From contig NZ_JAIBKA010000007.1 of NCBI RefSeq assembly GCF_022603395.1, positions 1 through 64,000 on the forward strand: 64,000 nt of DNA, in the 5' to 3' direction. Below the pieces are notes generated by a model that worked only from the letters and a program-made list of their open reading frames with translations, did not search any database and was not told where the DNA came from. The position numbers and the translations under genes are program-made. Positions 1 through 8,760 of the stretch are shown in pieces (the stretch's first letter is position 1; the number at the start of each line of letters is the position of its first letter). This DNA is from Desulfoferrobacter suflitae. GTDB taxonomy: Bacteria; Desulfobacterota; Syntrophobacteria; Syntrophobacterales; Syntrophobacteraceae.

Positions 1-105
1 GAATCTCTCAGGCATCTGCGGTAAGCGATCGGTGGAAGTGCAAAAGAGGCCCATTGATTTTGACTGCAGGTGCGCCCGATGTGGGGCATTCGAAGGAGGA
101 CGTCA

Positions 106-810
106 ATGAAGCGGTTGCATGTTTTGGTCGTTGTTTTGTGTTCTCTGCTGGTACAGGTTGCCTTTGCAGGAACCGAAAATCCCACCCTGCCGGAGGGATT
201 CGTCTACGTCGACCAGGTGATCCCGGATATAAAAATCGAGCTGCGCTACTACTCGGATCACAATTTTGTCGGCCGGCGCATCGATGGCTACCTTGAGCCC
301 CGCTGCATTCTCACCGCACAGGCAGCCCAGGCCCTGAAGAAGGTACAGGAGGAGCTGCGCCGGTTTGGTCTCGCTCTGAAGATCTTCGATGCCTACCGGC
401 CGCAGCGCGCGGTCGATCATTTTGTTCGCTGGGCCGAAGATCTGCAGGACACCAGGAGGAAGGCGGAGTTTTATCCGGATGTGGACAAGCAGGACCTCTT
501 CAAGAAACAATACATCGCAGCCAAATCGAGCCACAGTCGGGGGAGCACGGTGGATGTGACGATAACCGCCATGGATGCAGCGCCGAGCGCCCCCGGTCTG
601 GACATGGGAACGGGCTTCGACCTGTTTGGTCCCCGCTCGTGGCCCACGAGCCTGGCGGTATCCCCCGAAAGTCGAGCACATCGCATGCTTTTGCAGGTTC
701 TCATGGTAAAGCATGGATTTGAACCGATTGCCGAAGAGTGGTGGCATTTCACCCTCAAAAATGAACCCTTTCCCGACACATATTTTGATTTTCCAGTGCA
801 GCGTTATTGA
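106..810 (+). CDS. D-alanyl-D-alanine dipeptidase (VanX/DdpX-like, M15D)
   Basis: This 234-residue exported zinc peptidase should cleave D-Ala-D-Ala, as VanX and DdpX do. The start at 106 is preferred over the in-frame ATG at 70 because AAGGAGGA lies 5 nt upstream and a clean signal peptide follows (MKRLHVL, hydrophobic core, cut near AFAG). The zinc and catalytic motifs of the family are present: SSHSRGSTVD near residues 141-151 (H and D ligands) and EEWWHF near 209-214 (catalytic Glu and third ligand). No vanHA-type genes are adjacent, so a role in murein dipeptide turnover is more likely than glycopeptide resistance; that is inference. Confidence 0.88.
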   Translation: MKRLHVLVVVLCSLLVQVAFAGTENPTLPEGFVYVDQVIPDIKIELRYYSDHNFVGRRIDGYLEPRCILTAQAAQALKKVQEELRRFGLALKIFDAYRPQRAVDHFVRWAEDLQDTRRKAEFYPDVDKQDLFKKQYIAAKSSHSRGSTVDVTITAMDAAPSAPGLDMGTGFDLFGPRSWPTSLAVSPESRAHRMLLQVLMVKHGFEPIAEEWWHFTLKNEPFPDTYFDFPVQRY

Positions 811-989
811 TCCATTTCAATGGCCGCCGTCACTTGGATTACCCCCGTTGCAAGGGCAGTGAAAGCTGCCTGGGATTCGGGTTGCACAACGTGCGCCGGC
901 CTCAAACATGTGGGTGGAGCTTTCGGCGGATGCTATACCGGTTAAGCATTGGATGTTTCATTGTTTGCAGGACCTTGTTGATAGGTTTC

Positions 990-1007
990 GTCACGCTTGG
1001 GCGTGAC
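990..1007. repeat. Short palindrome GTCACGC-n4-GCGTGAC
   Basis: A perfect 7-bp inverted repeat lies in the 261-bp gap between the dipeptidase and the aminotransferase. The same arms recur several times inside the IS91-like remnant near 16.5-16.9 kb, so this may be one copy of a dispersed hairpin family. The gap holds no gene I can support. Confidence 0.5.
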
Positions 1008-1071
1008 TCTAACCACCCTACGACTCGCCCGCTGAAGGACGGCGTTATCCGGCCCCCGAGGGAGTAGCCGA

Positions 1072-2184
1072 ATGAGACTTAAACCGTTCCGACTTGAACG
1101 CTACTTCGCCAAGCACGAGTTCACAGCTCCCTTTTTGCTGTGTTCCTCGGATTGTGAAAGCATGCCGCTGAAAGACCTGCTGGCACTTGAACCCGGCGCA
1201 GCGGATCGATTCGGCGCCCTCTGGCTCGGCTACACCGAGTCGGCCGGCCATCCCGAGCTTCGCCGGGCCATTGCCGCGTTGTATGAGCGCATCAGCGCCG
1301 ACCAGGTACTGGTCCACACGGGGGCGGAAGAGGCGATCTTCAACTTCATGAACGTTGCTCTCAACCCGGGCGACCATGTCATCGTGCATGCGCCTTACTA
1401 CCAGTCCCTCGGCGAAGTGGCGCGAAGTATCGGCGCGCATGTTGCAGAATGGCGCGGGGATGCGCAGCGTGGCTGGGAGCTGGACATCGATCTCCTGCAA
1501 GCTGCTCTCACTCCTCGCACGAAGCTGGTGGTGGTGAATTTCCCGCACAACCCCACGGGATTCCTTCCCGAGCATGAGCTTGTCCGCCAACTGGTGTCGC
1601 TTTCCGAGCGGCATGGTTTCATTATTTTCTCCGACGAAGTGTACCGGGGTCTCGAGCTCGACCCGTCTGATCGCCTGCCGGCCTTATCCGACCTGAGCCA
1701 TCGCGCCGTATCACTGGGTGTGATGTCCAAGACCTACGGTCTGGCCGGCCTGCGAATCGGCTGGCTCGCGACCCGTAACCGCCATCTTTTCAGTGAGCTT
1801 GCTGCATTCAAGGATTACACAACCATCTGCAACAGCGCACCGAGCGAGTTCCTGGCGACACTCGCATTGCGCAAAGCAGGGGTCATCGTGGAGCGCAATC
1901 TGCGCATCATCCACAGGAACCTGGATCATCTCGACGCGTTTTTCGCCTGCCACCAGGACCTGTTCGACTGGCGTCGGCCCAGGGCAGGGTCCGTCGCGTT
2001 TCCCGCCCTGTTGCAGGGAACGGTGGAGCGCTTCTGCGCGGATCTGGTCAAAACGTCAGGGGTCCTGCTACTGCCGGGAACCCTCTATGGAAAAGGGCTG
2101 AACGCGTTTCGCGTTGGTTTCGGCCGCAACAATGTGCCCGAAGCACTCGAGCGGCTTAAGGAGCATCTGCGAACGTCCCGCTGA
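1072..2184 (+). CDS. PLP-dependent aminotransferase, class I/II
   Basis: A 370-residue fold-type I aminotransferase. Visible landmarks are NFPHNPTG (substrate and PLP contacts), SDEVYRGLEL (the PLP-ring Asp and Tyr), and SKTYGLAGLRIGW, with the likely Schiff-base Lys at residue 220. GGGAG precedes the ATG at 1072. The substrate cannot be read from the sequence; the family covers aspartate, aromatic and other amino acids. Two hairpins follow the stop codon, then a separate transcription unit. Confidence 0.85.
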   Translation: MRLKPFRLERYFAKHEFTAPFLLCSSDCESMPLKDLLALEPGAADRFGALWLGYTESAGHPELRRAIAALYERISADQVLVHTGAEEAIFNFMNVALNPGDHVIVHAPYYQSLGEVARSIGAHVAEWRGDAQRGWELDIDLLQAALTPRTKLVVVNFPHNPTGFLPEHELVRQLVSLSERHGFIIFSDEVYRGLELDPSDRLPALSDLSHRAVSLGVMSKTYGLAGLRIGWLATRNRHLFSELAAFKDYTTICNSAPSEFLATLALRKAGVIVERNLRIIHRNLDHLDAFFACHQDLFDWRRPRAGSVAFPALLQGTVERFCADLVKTSGVLLLPGTLYGKGLNAFRVGFGRNNVPEALERLKEHLRTSR

Positions 2185-2220
2185 TGCGCCACGGCCATCC
2201 CCGGCGCGCCGTGTCTTCAT

Positions 2221-2245
2221 GGCTTATGTCTATATTGACATAGCC
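2221..2245. promoter_or_regulatory. Inverted repeat upstream of the modA-like gene
   Basis: GGCT(T)ATGTC-TATATT-GACATAGCC is a near-perfect palindrome with an AT-rich centre, 95 nt before the ModA-like start. Its form suits an operator for a dimeric regulator (ModE is one possibility, but the spacing does not match clearly). It could instead be part of the terminator of the gene before it. Confidence 0.35.
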
Positions 2246-2248
2246 TGC

Positions 2249-2266
2249 AGCACACGATAGTGTGCT
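2249..2266 (+). terminator. Hairpin AGCACAC-GATA-GTGTGCT
   Basis: A perfect 7-bp stem with a 4-nt loop, followed by pyrimidine-rich CTTACTTTCTTC. It probably ends the aminotransferase transcript, but the T-run is interrupted, so the call is tentative. Confidence 0.4.
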
Positions 2267-2339
2267 CTTACTTTCTTCACCAATCAGGATCTCAAACGGA
2301 AACAGAGGCTATCAGCGGATTTCAACACTGGAGGCAACC

Positions 2340-3158
2340 ATGAAGATCCATCGAAATTTTTTGGTCTTGATCACTTTTTTGGTTTTCTCGATGCCCTTGC
2401 CGGTATCGGCCGACTCCCTGAAACTCTATGCGGCGGGCAGCTTGAAGGCAGCCCTCGGGGATGTTGTGACATCATTCGAGAATACCTATAAGACCCAAGT
2501 AACCACACAATTCGGACCGAGCGGCAGCCTGCGAAAGGCCATTGAAGGAGGAGAAAATCCCGATGTTTTCGCCTCTGCGAATATGGATCATCCGGAAAAA
2601 CTCGCCTCCAGCGGATGGGGAGGTCCGGTTGTGCTGTTCGCCCGCAATCAGCTGTGTGCGCTGGCTCAGGCCGATGTAGAGGAGACAGCCGGGAATCTTC
2701 TCGATGCCCTTACGGATAAGAACGTCCGAGTGGGCACTTCGACGCCAAAAGCCGATCCAAGCGGCGACTACGCCTGGGAACTGTTCAAGAAAGCGGACGC
2801 GATAAAACCCGGGAGCTTTGCCACACTTTCCCAAAAGGCGCTTCAGCTTACGGGCGGGCCAAACAGTGCCAAAGCTCCCGAAGGACGGAACCAGTACGGA
2901 TGGGTCATGAGCGAGGATAAGGCGGATATTTTCCTGACCTATTGCACCAACGCTGTGCCGGCTCGCAAGGAAGTCCCATACCTGAACATCGTCAAAATAC
3001 CTGATGAGCTTTCCGTGGGAGCCGATTACGGTCTGTTGGTGAGGGATGGCGCTCCGCTTGAAGCATGGCGGCTGGCCATGTACATTTTGTCGCCTGCGGG
3101 TCAGAAGATCCTGCAGCAATACGGCTTTGAAGCCTCAGCAATTCCCCATTCCGAATAG
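2340..3158 (+). CDS. modA: ModA-like periplasmic substrate-binding protein
   Basis: A 272-residue type II binding protein resembling molybdate/tungstate ModA. The start at 2340 has GGAGGC just upstream and opens a signal peptide ending near PVSAD. The mature N-terminus LKLYAAGSLKAAL and later TQFGPSGSLR match the two oxyanion-binding Ser loops of the family. No permease or ATPase genes follow. Instead a periplasmic Cache-type protein begins 64 nt downstream behind the same GGAGGCAAC leader, so the pair may sense or bind an oxyanion rather than import it; this is inference. Symbol given by similarity only. Confidence 0.7.
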   Translation: MKIHRNFLVLITFLVFSMPLPVSADSLKLYAAGSLKAALGDVVTSFENTYKTQVTTQFGPSGSLRKAIEGGENPDVFASANMDHPEKLASSGWGGPVVLFARNQLCALAQADVEETAGNLLDALTDKNVRVGTSTPKADPSGDYAWELFKKADAIKPGSFATLSQKALQLTGGPNSAKAPEGRNQYGWVMSEDKADIFLTYCTNAVPARKEVPYLNIVKIPDELSVGADYGLLVRDGAPLEAWRLAMYILSPAGQKILQQYGFEASAIPHSE

Positions 3159-3222
3159 AACCAAAATTTGGCTGTTTTGCCCGTATTCCGTTATCAATGC
3201 GGTATCGAGTCCTGGAGGCAAC

Positions 3223-4476
3223 ATGGGGCGCTTTGTTGTGTTTGCCATGGCGGTGGCGGTTGGGTTTTGTTTTCAATCCCGACGCGCTGTTTGCTCTGAA
3301 ACGGAGGGCGCCGTGCGGCCGCATTTCACAACGGGGGCGCCGTTCCTTTTGACGAGAGCGGCCGAGGCCATCGCCCATCAACTCGAACTCCTCGACCGGG
3401 ATTTGGCCGAAGCGGCCAGCCGCCTTGCGACCCTCGACCTGAAACAGGATGCGGCACGGGCCGTCATCCGGCAACTCCAGCTGCGCCATGCTGAAAGCGT
3501 CATCGATGCCTGCACGGTCAGCCCTCGGGGCATCATGCTGCAGGTGGAGCCGGAACCCTATCGTTCCTTCGAGGGGAGCGACATCAGCGATCAGGAGCAG
3601 ATCAAGACCCTCATGCGCACCTGCAAACCGGTGATGAGCCGCGTGTTTCAAACGGTGGAGGGAGTGGCGGCGATCGATTTGGAACATCCCGTTATCGGTT
3701 CGGACGGAACATATCGCGGATCGGTGAGCGTTATCTTCCGACCCTGGGTTTTGATCGGCAGGTGCGTGCGCGATTTGGTTGCGGGTATGCCGGTGGAGAT
3801 CTGGGCCATGCAACCCGACGGGACAATCATCTATGACGCCGACCCCAGGGAGGTGGAGAGAATCCTCTTCACGGACCCGAAGTATCGGCCTTTTCCGGAA
3901 CTCCTGCAGCTGGGGCGGCGGATTGCAGCGCAATCGGAAGGAGACGGGTTTTATTCCTATTTTAAGGCCGCAACCAGCCGGGTCATCCGCAAGAATGCCC
4001 GGTGGGTCAGCCTCTCGCTGCATGGCACGGCATGGCGCCTGGTGATCATCCATCCGGCGCAGTCGGCCGACACTGCGTTCCGCGCCGGTGCTCCGCCCTT
4101 TTCCCGCCAGGCCCTGAATGTTCTGGCCGAACAGCCGGCACTGATCCAGGCCCTGGCACAAGGCGACCGGGAAATCGCTCTGAAATTGTTGCGTCAGGCA
4201 GCGATCATCCACACCGACATTTACAGCCTTTCCTGGGTAGACGCCCGGGCCGTCAACCGCTTCGGCTATCCCAGCCAGAACAGCCTGTTTGAGATCGATC
4301 TTACAACTCAAACCGACCCCGCTTCCGTAGCGATCGTCCAGGCCATCAAGCAGCGCAGGGAGACCGAGTATTTCGGTCCGCTCGTCGAAGGGGGGCAAGC
4401 CCGTTTTCACCTTATGCCGGTTCTGGACGGTGACAGGTATCTCGGCTCACTCCTCTGGATTGCGAAAGAGGACTGA
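3223..4476 (+). CDS. Free-standing periplasmic Cache-type protein
   Basis: A 417-residue protein with an N-terminal signal or anchor (FVVFAMAVAVGFCF). It has two sensor-like halves: residues about 35-280 resemble the distal part of a double Cache domain (IDLEHPVIGSDGTYRGSVSV, QPDGTIIYDADP, WRLVIIHP), and about 295-417 form a second Cache-like segment ending HLMPVLDGDRYLGSLLWIA. No HAMP, kinase, GGDEF or methyl-accepting domain follows. It is co-transcribed with the ModA-like gene and has the same ribosome-binding context (TGGAGGCAAC). The start at 3223 is chosen for that site. Exact ligand unknown. Confidence 0.55.
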   Translation: MGRFVVFAMAVAVGFCFQSRRAVCSETEGAVRPHFTTGAPFLLTRAAEAIAHQLELLDRDLAEAASRLATLDLKQDAARAVIRQLQLRHAESVIDACTVSPRGIMLQVEPEPYRSFEGSDISDQEQIKTLMRTCKPVMSRVFQTVEGVAAIDLEHPVIGSDGTYRGSVSVIFRPWVLIGRCVRDLVAGMPVEIWAMQPDGTIIYDADPREVERILFTDPKYRPFPELLQLGRRIAAQSEGDGFYSYFKAATSRVIRKNARWVSLSLHGTAWRLVIIHPAQSADTAFRAGAPPFSRQALNVLAEQPALIQALAQGDREIALKLLRQAAIIHTDIYSLSWVDARAVNRFGYPSQNSLFEIDLTTQTDPASVAIVQAIKQRRETEYFGPLVEGGQARFHLMPVLDGDRYLGSLLWIAKED

Positions 4477-4875
4477 AGACGAGCTTCATGCAACCCGATT
4501 TTCCAGCGACCCTTACCTCATTTTCACCATCGCTACTCTTCCCTACTCATGGTATACCGAATTAACACTCATACCTGCTGGGGAAAGAAGCGTTCATTGC
4601 CGCCACCGCAGCCTGATGAAAGGCTGGCGTGGGGCGCCACGCGTAATGCTATAATTGTTAGGGATCAAATCCTCCTTTCCAGAATTTGGAAACTGTTCAG
4701 GAACATGCATATGAGATCCTCCGTAGGCCGGGGTGTGCGTAGCACTCCCCGACACATGGTCATGCCGGGGAGCTCCTTACTGCTGTGGGGAGGCAGCTGG
4801 TGGCAATTCTGCGCAAGTGCCTTTAGTAGCGATCTGAATCACCCGCAAGGATTGGTCGCGAGTGAAACGAATCGA
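4477..4875. other. 399-bp gene-free stretch with palindromes
   Basis: No reading frame here looks like a protein. It holds palindromes such as GCGTGGGGCGCCACGC (near 4627) and a CGGGG/CCCCG hairpin (near 4729-4755). It marks the left edge of the accessory region. Confidence 0.4.
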
Positions 4876-5058
4876 CTAATCCTTGTCGGGTGCACTCAGT
4901 TGTTCGATGATCGCATCCGCCTCTTCCGGGTAGTACTCCCGGAGGCAGTCCGGACACAGACCGTGACTAAAGAGCGTGTCCGTATGGACAGACAGGTAGC
5001 TTTCGAGCCGCGACCACACTCCTGCGTCGTCCCGGACTTTCCTGCAATGAGAGCACAT
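4876..5058 (-). pseudogene. C-terminal zinc-ribbon remnant of a PAS-type sensor protein
   Basis: The 60 residues read MCSHCRKVRDD, GVWSRLESY and FSHGLCPDCLREYYPE. This CxxCxKxRDD...FSHGxCPxC pattern is the tail found after PAS domains in many sensor kinases and response regulators. Nothing of the PAS or kinase part remains, because the frame begins exactly at the first Cys motif and the upstream in-frame codon is a stop. It is fused out of frame to the end of a HicB-like gene, which suggests a deletion junction near 5058. Confidence 0.5.
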
Positions 5059-5200
5059 TCAACTCTATCGCCTGCCGTAGACTAGCTTTGGCTTCCTCTA
5101 TGCTTTCACCCTGCCCGTTGGCACCGTGCACCTCCGGACAGATAGCCCAAAAACCGCCCTCGGGTGCGGGCTCTATAATTGCGGTCAATTCGCCCTTCAT
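4967..5200 (-). pseudogene. HicB-like antitoxin, 3' end replaced
   Basis: The first 48 or so residues (MKGELTAIIEPAPEGGFWAICPEVHG, GQGESIEEAKASLRQAIELN; given in two pieces) match HicB-type antitoxins and have a GGAG site before the ATG. After that the frame reads the zinc-ribbon DNA out of phase (PGRRRSVVAARK). No hicA neighbour is present. I read it as an orphan antitoxin truncated by recombination; the short product could still fold. Confidence 0.5.
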
Positions 5201-5442
5201 TGTAATCTCCTATGGTCTTTGTTGACCCCATCGGGCCAGGGAGGTGCCTCGCGGCCACCCTCCCCCTCCCACACTATCCGGCATACGGATCACGTACCAA
5301 GGTTTAGCACCGTTGAACCATTCATGCGAGCCAATTCCGGCAATACACACGCGTACACTGACACTACTTATTTCATGCCTCTATTGTAAACACAGCAGGT
5401 TATGCAGGCTTGGCGATGAATTCTCCAGGAAGTTCGGTCTAA

Positions 5443-5613
5443 GGAGAACCTTTCTGCGCCGCCCGCCTTGCATTTTCTAGATTCTTTTACCCCTTTAAAT
5501 TCACGCTGGGACCTGCTATTTTGGTTTCTCCTGCAAATCTTGAAGGTTTCACTGCCTTGCCAGTCTTTGGCGGCACAGGTCTTTGGTTGCCTTTTAACTC
5601 AACAACAGTTTGA
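5443..5613 (+). pseudogene. C-terminal remnant of an unidentified (probably exported) protein
   Basis: A protein-like frame reads KFTLGPAILVSPANLEG and FTALPVFGGTGLWLPFNSTTV before a TGA at 5611-5613, with a strong terminator right behind it. There is no start codon or ribosome-binding site, and the frame opens only after a stop at 5440. It looks like the last third of a lost gene upstream of the SLH protein. Family not recognised. Confidence 0.35.
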
Positions 5614-5635
5614 TTTTGGCCGGTTGGCGAAGACC

Positions 5636-5662
5636 CCGGGCGAAGACACGCCCGGCTTTTTT
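5636..5662 (+). terminator. Intrinsic terminator
   Basis: CCGGGCG-AAGACA-CGCCCGG followed by CTTTTTT: a perfect 7-bp GC stem with a T-run, ending the remnant frame before it and insulating the SLH gene after it. Confidence 0.85.
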
Positions 5663-5731
5663 GCGTGGCCATTTTGCAGGATATTGTAAGTAGTTTGTTT
5701 GTTTAATTGTCTTAAAGAGTATGGAGGAAAG

Positions 5732-8068
5732 ATGAGCCAACTAAAGAAATTTTGTGTGTTGCAATTAGCTTTTTTCTTATTTTTTGGATTCTTAACAGGA
5801 GCCTTATATGCTCAGCAACATATAGATGAGGATAAAGGAACAGCAACAGATTACCCCAGCGGGCTCGTTCCTCAGCAAGCGGTGATCACGCCTAATTATG
5901 AAGAGTCAGCTTCATATGACGGTTTCAACGATGTTCCTTCATCCTACTGGGCCCATGAGTACATTGAAAGGCTGTACCGGGAGGGCATTACAAAGGGATG
6001 CGGCAACGGGCAATACTGTCCTGAGAATTTGGTCACTCGGGCCGAAATGGCCATATTTCTGGAGAGAGCTGACAAAGGGAATGGCTATATGCCACCTTCG
6101 GCAACAGGTTTTTTTAGTGATGTCCCTCAGAGCCATTGGGCCGCGGGCTGGATAGAGCAATTATACCTGGATGGAATTACCAATGGATGTTCAGTGAATC
6201 CGTTTAGATACTGCCCGGAGTATCCAATCACCCGAGCTGAAATGGCTGTGTTTCTCCTAAGGGCGATAAATGGATCTTCTTATGTGCCTCCGGTGGCCAA
6301 AGGGCTTTTTGCGGATGTACCCTATGACCATTGGGCGATTGATTGGATAGAGCAGCTATATATTGAGGGAATTACGACCGGCTGCAGTTCCCTGCCGGCA
6401 AAGTACTGCCCAGAAAACGCTGTTACCCGAGCTGAAATGGCAGTTTTCTTAGTCAGGGCTTTTGACATTAGTGATCCCAATGCTCCCGTATCCCTGTCGC
6501 TGCTGGCTTCACCGGAGGTGATTTTAGACGACGGCGCAGACGCCTCTTCCATTACCGCGACTCTACACCCCTACTCCGAAGGCGGACTGATTCCTGACGG
6601 AACCGTCGTTCAGTTTGAGATATTGTCCGGGATAGCAAGCCTTAGCTCCACGACCGCACTCACTCTTGACGGCGTGGCCGGCATTCAAGTGACCTCCACC
6701 GCGCAGGGCACTGTTGTCCTGCAAGCCACAGTGCAGGGAACAGAGATCAGCGGAACTGTGGAGATTAACGTTATCAAAAGCCAAGATCCCAATGCTCCCG
6801 TATCCCTGTCGCTGCTGGCTTCACCGGAGGTGATTTTTGACGACGGCGTAGATGCCTCTTCCATTACCGCGACTCTACACCCCTACTCCGAAGGCGGACT
6901 GATTCCTGACGGAACCGTCGTTCAGTTTGAGATATTGTCCGGGATAGCAAGCCTTAGCTCCACAACCGCACTCACTCTTGACGGCGTGGCCGGCATTCAA
7001 GTGACCTCCACCGCGCAGGGCACTGTTGTCCTGCAAGCCACAGTGCAGGGAACAGAGATCAGCGGAACTGTGGAGATTAACGTTATCAAAAGCCAAGATC
7101 CCAATGCTCCCGTATCCCTGTCGCTGCTGGCTTCACCGGAGGTGATTTTTGACGACGGCGTAGATGCCTCTTCCATTACCGCGACTCTACACCCCTACTC
7201 CGAAGGCGGACTGATTCCTGACGGAACCGTCGTTCAGTTTGAGATATTGTCCGGGATAGCAAGCCTTAGCTCCACAACCGCACTCACTCTTGACGGCGTG
7301 GCCGGCATTCAAGTGACCTCCACCGCGCAGGGCACTGTTGTCCTGCAAGCCACAGTGCAGGGAACAGAGATCAGCGGAACTGTGGAGATTAACGTTATCA
7401 AAAGCCAAGATCCCAATGCTCCCGTATCCCTGTCGCTGCTGGCTTCACCGGAGGTGATTTTTGACGACGGCGTAGATGCCTCTTCCATTACCGCGACTCT
7501 ACACCCCTACTCCGAAGGCGGACTGATTCCTGACGGAACCGTCGTTCAGTTTGAGATATTGTCCGGGATAGCAAGCCTTAGCTCCACAACCGCACTCACT
7601 CTTGACGGCGTGGCCGGCATTCAAGTGACCTCCACCGCGCAGGGCACTGTTGTCCTGCAAGCCACAGTGCAGGGAACAGAGATCAGCGGAACTGTGAATG
7701 TAAAAGTAACGTCCGATTTCGCGAGCTGTTTCACCAAATCAGCCAGTTCATCGGTGGTTAAGATCAACGATGTTTTCCAACCAGGGTCTCAGTTTTCTCT
7801 GACGATCACAAACACTTCGGAGAGGACTTTCCAGTTGAACAGATTCGAATTCACGAATGGCGGAATCCTATTGTCATCAACAACAGATAGTTCACTTTTA
7901 AGTGATGGAGAACTGGGCGGCAGAGAGTCTGTGGGACTCACTGTGACGCTTAAGACCTCACAAATGGATAAAGGCTTAGTTGCATCTTTTTTCCTCACAG
8001 CATCGAATGGGCAGGACTTTATTGTTAGCCATAGGTTTGAAGATTCCCCCTTTCCACCTTTCCCGTGA
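5732..8068 (+). CDS. Secreted SLH-domain protein with four tandem Ig-like (Big_1-type) repeats
   Basis: A 778-residue surface protein. ATGGAGGAAAG precedes the ATG at 5732, which opens a signal peptide (LAFFLFFGFLTGALYAQ). Three SLH motifs follow at about residues 65-112, 131-180 and 198-245 (DVPxSxWAxxxIExLYxxGIT, then YCPE and TRAEMAxFLxRA), each with a Cys pair (GC...YCPE). Four repeats of 104 residues begin at 248, 352, 456 and 560; the fourth is cut short at about 655. They resemble invasin-type Ig domains (DASSITATLHP, IPDGTVVQFEI, GTVVLQATVQG). A C-terminal beta-rich domain (about 656-778) has one Cys. The SLH part should anchor it to the cell surface and the repeats form a stalk. Ligand unknown. 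Confidence 0.8.
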   Translation: MSQLKKFCVLQLAFFLFFGFLTGALYAQQHIDEDKGTATDYPSGLVPQQAVITPNYEESASYDGFNDVPSSYWAHEYIERLYREGITKGCGNGQYCPENLVTRAEMAIFLERADKGNGYMPPSATGFFSDVPQSHWAAGWIEQLYLDGITNGCSVNPFRYCPEYPITRAEMAVFLLRAINGSSYVPPVAKGLFADVPYDHWAIDWIEQLYIEGITTGCSSLPAKYCPENAVTRAEMAVFLVRAFDISDPNAPVSLSLLASPEVILDDGADASSITATLHPYSEGGLIPDGTVVQFEILSGIASLSSTTALTLDGVAGIQVTSTAQGTVVLQATVQGTEISGTVEINVIKSQDPNAPVSLSLLASPEVIFDDGVDASSITATLHPYSEGGLIPDGTVVQFEILSGIASLSSTTALTLDGVAGIQVTSTAQGTVVLQATVQGTEISGTVEINVIKSQDPNAPVSLSLLASPEVIFDDGVDASSITATLHPYSEGGLIPDGTVVQFEILSGIASLSSTTALTLDGVAGIQVTSTAQGTVVLQATVQGTEISGTVEINVIKSQDPNAPVSLSLLASPEVIFDDGVDASSITATLHPYSEGGLIPDGTVVQFEILSGIASLSSTTALTLDGVAGIQVTSTAQGTVVLQATVQGTEISGTVNVKVTSDFASCFTKSASSSVVKINDVFQPGSQFSLTITNTSERTFQLNRFEFTNGGILLSSTTDSSLLSDGELGGRESVGLTVTLKTSQMDKGLVASFFLTASNGQDFIVSHRFEDSPFPPFP
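6473..7695 (+). repeat. 312-bp tandem repeat, about 3.9 copies
   Basis: Units begin with GATCCCAATGCTCCCGTA at 6473, 6785, 7097 and 7409. Units 2, 3 and 4 look identical over most of their length. Unit 1 differs at a few positions (ILDDGAD versus IFDDGVD, and CGACCGCA versus CAACCGCA). The near-identity at DNA level points to recent expansion or gene conversion, and to likely copy-number variation between strains. Confidence 0.95.
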
Positions 8069-8428
8069 TAAGGAAACTTCTTGACTTTCGCCACAAGCTG
8101 CAAGTTCCCTTGCTGTTGTGTCGAACAACAGGCTACACGTAATTTTCTGATTGTGCTGCACGATCTGCAATGGGGGCGGGTTAATTTGGCATTTGATTGA
8201 TAGATGAAGTGAAGGGCACAGAATGAGCCGCCCGGGCCGCCTCCAAAGAGTCATGGTTGCACCCACTCTCGACGACCCGGGCGGCTCACGTCGATCCTTC
8301 TGCCGGGCAATGATCTCACCTGTGAGGATACATCGTTCGACATCGAAAATCGAGAGACCATCTTCATCCATCTCTTCTTCCGCATGCACCGTCATCACAT
8401 ACTGACGGGTGCGGATCTTTTCCCTCAT
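7976..8428 (-). pseudogene. DUF4258-type gene broken after about 47 residues
   Basis: The first 47 residues ([34 protein letters not shown]; in parts) match DUF4258 proteins, which sit beside toxin-antitoxin genes. Homology stops at 8287, exactly at one arm of an 11-bp inverted repeat (8225-8235 / 8277-8287). The rest of the frame is low-complexity and runs into the 3' end of the SLH gene. The start overlaps the stop of the DUF5615 gene as ATGA, so it was the third gene of that operon. Confidence 0.6.
8225..8287. repeat. 63-bp segment bounded by perfect 11-bp inverted repeats
   Basis: GAGCCGCCCGG at 8225-8235 and CCGGGCGGCTC at 8277-8287. It lies exactly where DUF4258 homology ends, so it may be a small inserted palindromic element or a rearrangement scar. 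Confidence 0.5.
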
Positions 8429-8760
8429 GCGCTTGAGACAACGATGCTTCCCTTCTCAAGTGCTTCGCGTAATTGAGAGAGATTGGCCAGAATAAGCTCC
8501 GCTTGTTGACCTGGTCTCCGTTCGGTGCCGCGTCGAAACAAAATCACAGACGGTCTCGAATGACGCCACAAAGCAAGCAACGTACCGAAATCGGTGTCCG
8601 CCGAGACAAGGATCCGGTCTTCTGCCATAGCTCTGGCGAAGATCACCGAGTCCTCTTCGGCCTGAAGATCCATTTCTCTGACATGTACAGCGTCAAAGCC
8701 TGAACTCCGAAGAGCATCAGCGACTAATGGCGACAGAGCGTTGTCAATGAGAAATCTCAT
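8425..8760 (-). CDS. DUF5615 PIN-like toxin
   Basis: A 111-residue Mut7-C/PIN-like protein ([29 protein letters not shown]; conserved Asp residues in both). Such proteins pair with DUF433 antitoxins. It overlaps the DUF433 gene upstream and the DUF4258 gene downstream by ATGA in both cases, so all three are translationally coupled. The nuclease role is family knowledge, not shown here. Confidence 0.75.
   Translation of the reverse strand: MRFLIDNALSPLVADALRSSGFDAVHVREMDLQAEEDSVIFARAMAEDRILVSADTDFGTLLALWRHSRPSVILFRRGTERRPGQQAELILANLSQLREALEKGSIVVSSA

Noticed and set aside
106-2184. Vancomycin-resistance cluster
   Set aside because: Only a VanX-like enzyme is present. There is no vanH, vanA-type ligase or two-component system nearby.
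5210-5345. Resemblance to the structural end of a group II intron (GGGAGG-rich hairpin, GTATGCCGGATAGTGTGGGA on the - strand)
   Set aside because: No reverse transcriptase, no domain V that I can identify, and no splice borders. Too weak to list as a feature.
6563-7408. Three nearly identical 73-residue reading frames on the - strand
   Set aside because: They are antisense shadows of the tandem repeats of the SLH protein, with no start sites of their own.
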